This document shows positions 33,880 through 35,363 of a stretch of 35,363 nucleotides of DNA, piece after piece. The position numbers were made by a program, and so were the translations under genes. Position 1 is the stretch's first letter. Each line of letters begins with the position of its first letter. This DNA comes from Thermoplasmatales archaeon (GTDB lineage Archaea; Thermoplasmatota; E2; DHVEG-1): NCBI GenBank assembly GCA_020350365.1, contig CP070712.1:274922-310284 (forward strand), in the 5' to 3' direction. The notes under the pieces were generated by a model that saw nothing but the letters and a program-made list of their open reading frames with translations, was not told where the DNA came from and did not search any database.

Positions 33880-35189
33880 AGTAATTCCTCCAATTCTTGA
33901 TACAAATTGTCTGCTTCATCTTCTATATCGAAATCAATAATTTTTGCATTTTTTGCAATCAAGCTCGTACCAAATTCATCACCTAATGCATTACCCTGCA
34001 AAATAATTCTATGAGCAAACAATTTCTTGTTTATGTCTTCAATCATGGTTAATTCATCCATTTTTTTATATTCTTCGAGAGTCTTTCCAAGTAAATTTTC
34101 ACTTAATTCTTTGTTTAATGAGCTAGTCACCGATCCAGTTCCATCATCCAATACTAATTTTACTCTAAAATCTTGCTTTCCTTCCACCTTTCCATGGATA
34201 CTGCATTCATTATTTATAATAGCTCGATTGCATTCAGGACATCTTTCAATAATACCCGAACCTTGTCTAATCTCAATAACTGTACCTTCAACTTCAATAT
34301 CAAGTGCACCTCGTTTTTCTATTATCTTATAAAGAGGCATTTTATTTATCTGCAAATCTTTTTTTGGTATCTTTTTCTTGTCCAACTTTTTAACTGTTGC
34401 TTTCTCATCAAATGTTAATTGAGGAATACCTTTCCAAGACTTTACATATCCTCCTGTTATTTGTAAAACGTCATCTTCCTTTATTTTAAAATCATGCCAA
34501 GATGTATATTGAGCCTTACCTGTTTCATCAGCAAGTATTCCTGAAAAAACCTTTTTTGTCTCACCATCAACTTCAGTCGTCCGTTCATTTATCTCCAAAA
34601 TTCTAGCTGTAACATCAACTGCCCCGACACCAGAGCGCAAATCTATAACTTTCATTTTTCTTGGCTCAAAAGCACTTTCAGGAAGTTTTTCTTTATCTGT
34701 TTTTTTAATGCTAACTCGATCACCTAGATTTAATTGTACAGATCCCTGCCATTCCCTAGTGTAGGCATTTGATATCTCTACAACATCACCTTTTTCTATG
34801 TCAAGTTCACTACTCCAGGCAGTAAAAGAAATGGTACCACTTTCATCTCCTAAAATACCATAAAATATCTTACGGATTTCTCCTTTTACAGTAATCTCTT
34901 TTGGATTTACAGAGATTACTCGGCAAAGTAGATTTACACTTCGCTCATTAGGTTGAAGATCTGAAATAAGCTTTCGTTCAGATGATTGTTCATAAGAAGT
35001 AGGCGCAGTTTGTCCTCCATATTTCTTAATTAAAGTCTGTTTGGCTTGATCAATAGGAACTCCATATTCCATAAATTTATTGAGCTCTTTTTCGATATTT
35101 TCCCTTGAAATTTCTTCATCTAAATCATCACTTAGAGCGTTTATGATGTCATCTATATGAGAACTAAGATTATCCTTACCCACAAGCAT
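33876..35189 (-). CDS. rpa: Replication protein A (single-stranded DNA-binding, multi-OB)
   Basis: RPA coats single-stranded DNA during replication and repair. The 437-residue protein has a helical N-terminal part (residues 1-70), then three OB folds: VNLLCRVISVNPKEITVKG...GDESGTISFTAWS, VDVTARILEINERTTEVDG...ADETGKAQYTSW, and LDIEVEGTVIEIRQGSGII, the last carrying a zinc finger (CPECNRAIINNECSIHG, C-x2-C-x8-C-x2-H). The second and third blocks resemble repeats of each other. The ATG has GGGGGT four to five bases upstream. The downstream RPA-associated gene overlaps it by four bases, the usual euryarchaeal pairing. Confidence 0.95.
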   Translation of the reverse strand: MLVGKDNLSSHIDDIINALSDDLDEEISRENIEKELNKFMEYGVPIDQAKQTLIKKYGGQTAPTSYEQSSERKLISDLQPNERSVNLLCRVISVNPKEITVKGEIRKIFYGILGDESGTISFTAWSSELDIEKGDVVEISNAYTREWQGSVQLNLGDRVSIKKTDKEKLPESAFEPRKMKVIDLRSGVGAVDVTARILEINERTTEVDGETKKVFSGILADETGKAQYTSWHDFKIKEDDVLQITGGYVKSWKGIPQLTFDEKATVKKLDKKKIPKKDLQINKMPLYKIIEKRGALDIEVEGTVIEIRQGSGIIERCPECNRAIINNECSIHGKVEGKQDFRVKLVLDDGTGSVTSSLNKELSENLLGKTLEEYKKMDELTMIEDINKKLFAHRIILQGNALGDEFGTSLIAKNAKIIDFDIEDEADNLYQELEELL

Positions 35190-35246
35190 AACCCCCGAAA
35201 AATGGATGGACTATTTGGTATTTCAATTTATCCTTATTTTTTTGAC

Positions 35247-35363
35247 CTAATATAGTCCAAAAATGTTACCATTCTCATCAATATCAATACTTTCTGAAGT
35301 TGGCTTTTTTGGAAGACCAGGCATTGTTGTTATCTTACCAGTCATTGGAACAAGAAATCCTGC
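35247..35363 (-). CDS. fhs: Formate-tetrahydrofolate ligase, C-terminal end (partial)
   Basis: Only the last 38 codons are in the window; the gene continues beyond its right edge. The translated end, [20 protein letters not shown] followed by [18 protein letters not shown], is the characteristic C-terminus of formate-tetrahydrofolate ligase (MPGLP, IDID and G-x-I-x-GL). The enzyme joins formate to tetrahydrofolate using ATP, the entry to the methyl branch of folate one-carbon metabolism. The stop (TAG) lies 57 bases before the RPA start on the same strand, so both could share a transcript. The enzyme occurs in only some archaea. Confidence 0.85.
   Translation of the reverse strand, partial: AGFLVPMTGKITTMPGLPKKPTSESIDIDENGNIFGLY

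Overview
This window reads as an AT-rich archaeal chromosome segment, most likely from a member of the Thermoplasmatota. The archaeal evidence is an RNA polymerase operon with split A'/A'' subunits, a glycerol-1-phosphate dehydrogenase for archaeal lipids, archaeal RPA with its partner protein, the archaeal D-aminoacyl-tRNA deacylase, and TATA-type promoters with many apparently leaderless starts. The lineage is suggested by an undivided rpoB, a DUF6015-like protein, a split lipoate ligase (LplA+LplB, as in Thermoplasma) and an alkyltransferase-endonuclease V fusion (known from Ferroplasma). The lineage is inference; no 16S gene is present.

Layout. 1-4814 (minus): two coupled redox genes, the first cut by the window edge. 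One is a 2Fe-2S/FAD/4Fe-4S oxidoreductase. The other is a 1044-residue fusion of a GltD/NfnB-like flavoprotein, ferredoxin clusters, a cysteine-free FlpD/MvhD-like region and two eroded CCG (HdrB/D-like) domains. 4873-13479 (minus): tRNA-Lys(TTT), rpoH, rpoB, rpoA1, rpoA2, rpl30e, nusA, apparently one transcription unit headed by the tRNA. 13704-14429 (minus): a small retropepsin-like protease and a DUF5678-like protein. 14603-17381 (plus): DUF6015-like protein, bacterial-type metK, a small conserved protein and a membrane-anchored unknown. 17383-18898 (minus): egsA and a UPF0179 protein.

19054-24226 (plus): three exported proteins and a DUF63 membrane protein, separated by duplicated intergenic cassettes of about 100-130 bp. 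24231-27072 (plus): lipA, lplB, lplA (lipoylation) and a PhzF-family protein. 27088-29120 (minus): a zinc-ribbon membrane protein and a metallo-beta-lactamase-fold protein. 29171-30094 (plus): AGT-endonuclease V fusion. 30091-31902 (minus): dtdA and three small unknown genes. 32033-32914 (plus): a beta-helix surface protein. 32923-35189 (minus): RPA and the RPA-associated protein. 35247-35363 (minus): the C-terminal end of formate-tetrahydrofolate ligase.

How it works together: most of the window is housekeeping (transcription, single-strand DNA handling, DNA and tRNA quality control, lipid backbone, lipoylation, SAM synthesis). The least ordinary parts are the large redox fusion, the repeated promoter cassettes around the exported-protein genes, and a shared 25-bp element in front of two minus-strand promoters. 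I see no CRISPR array, transposase, rRNA or replication origin.
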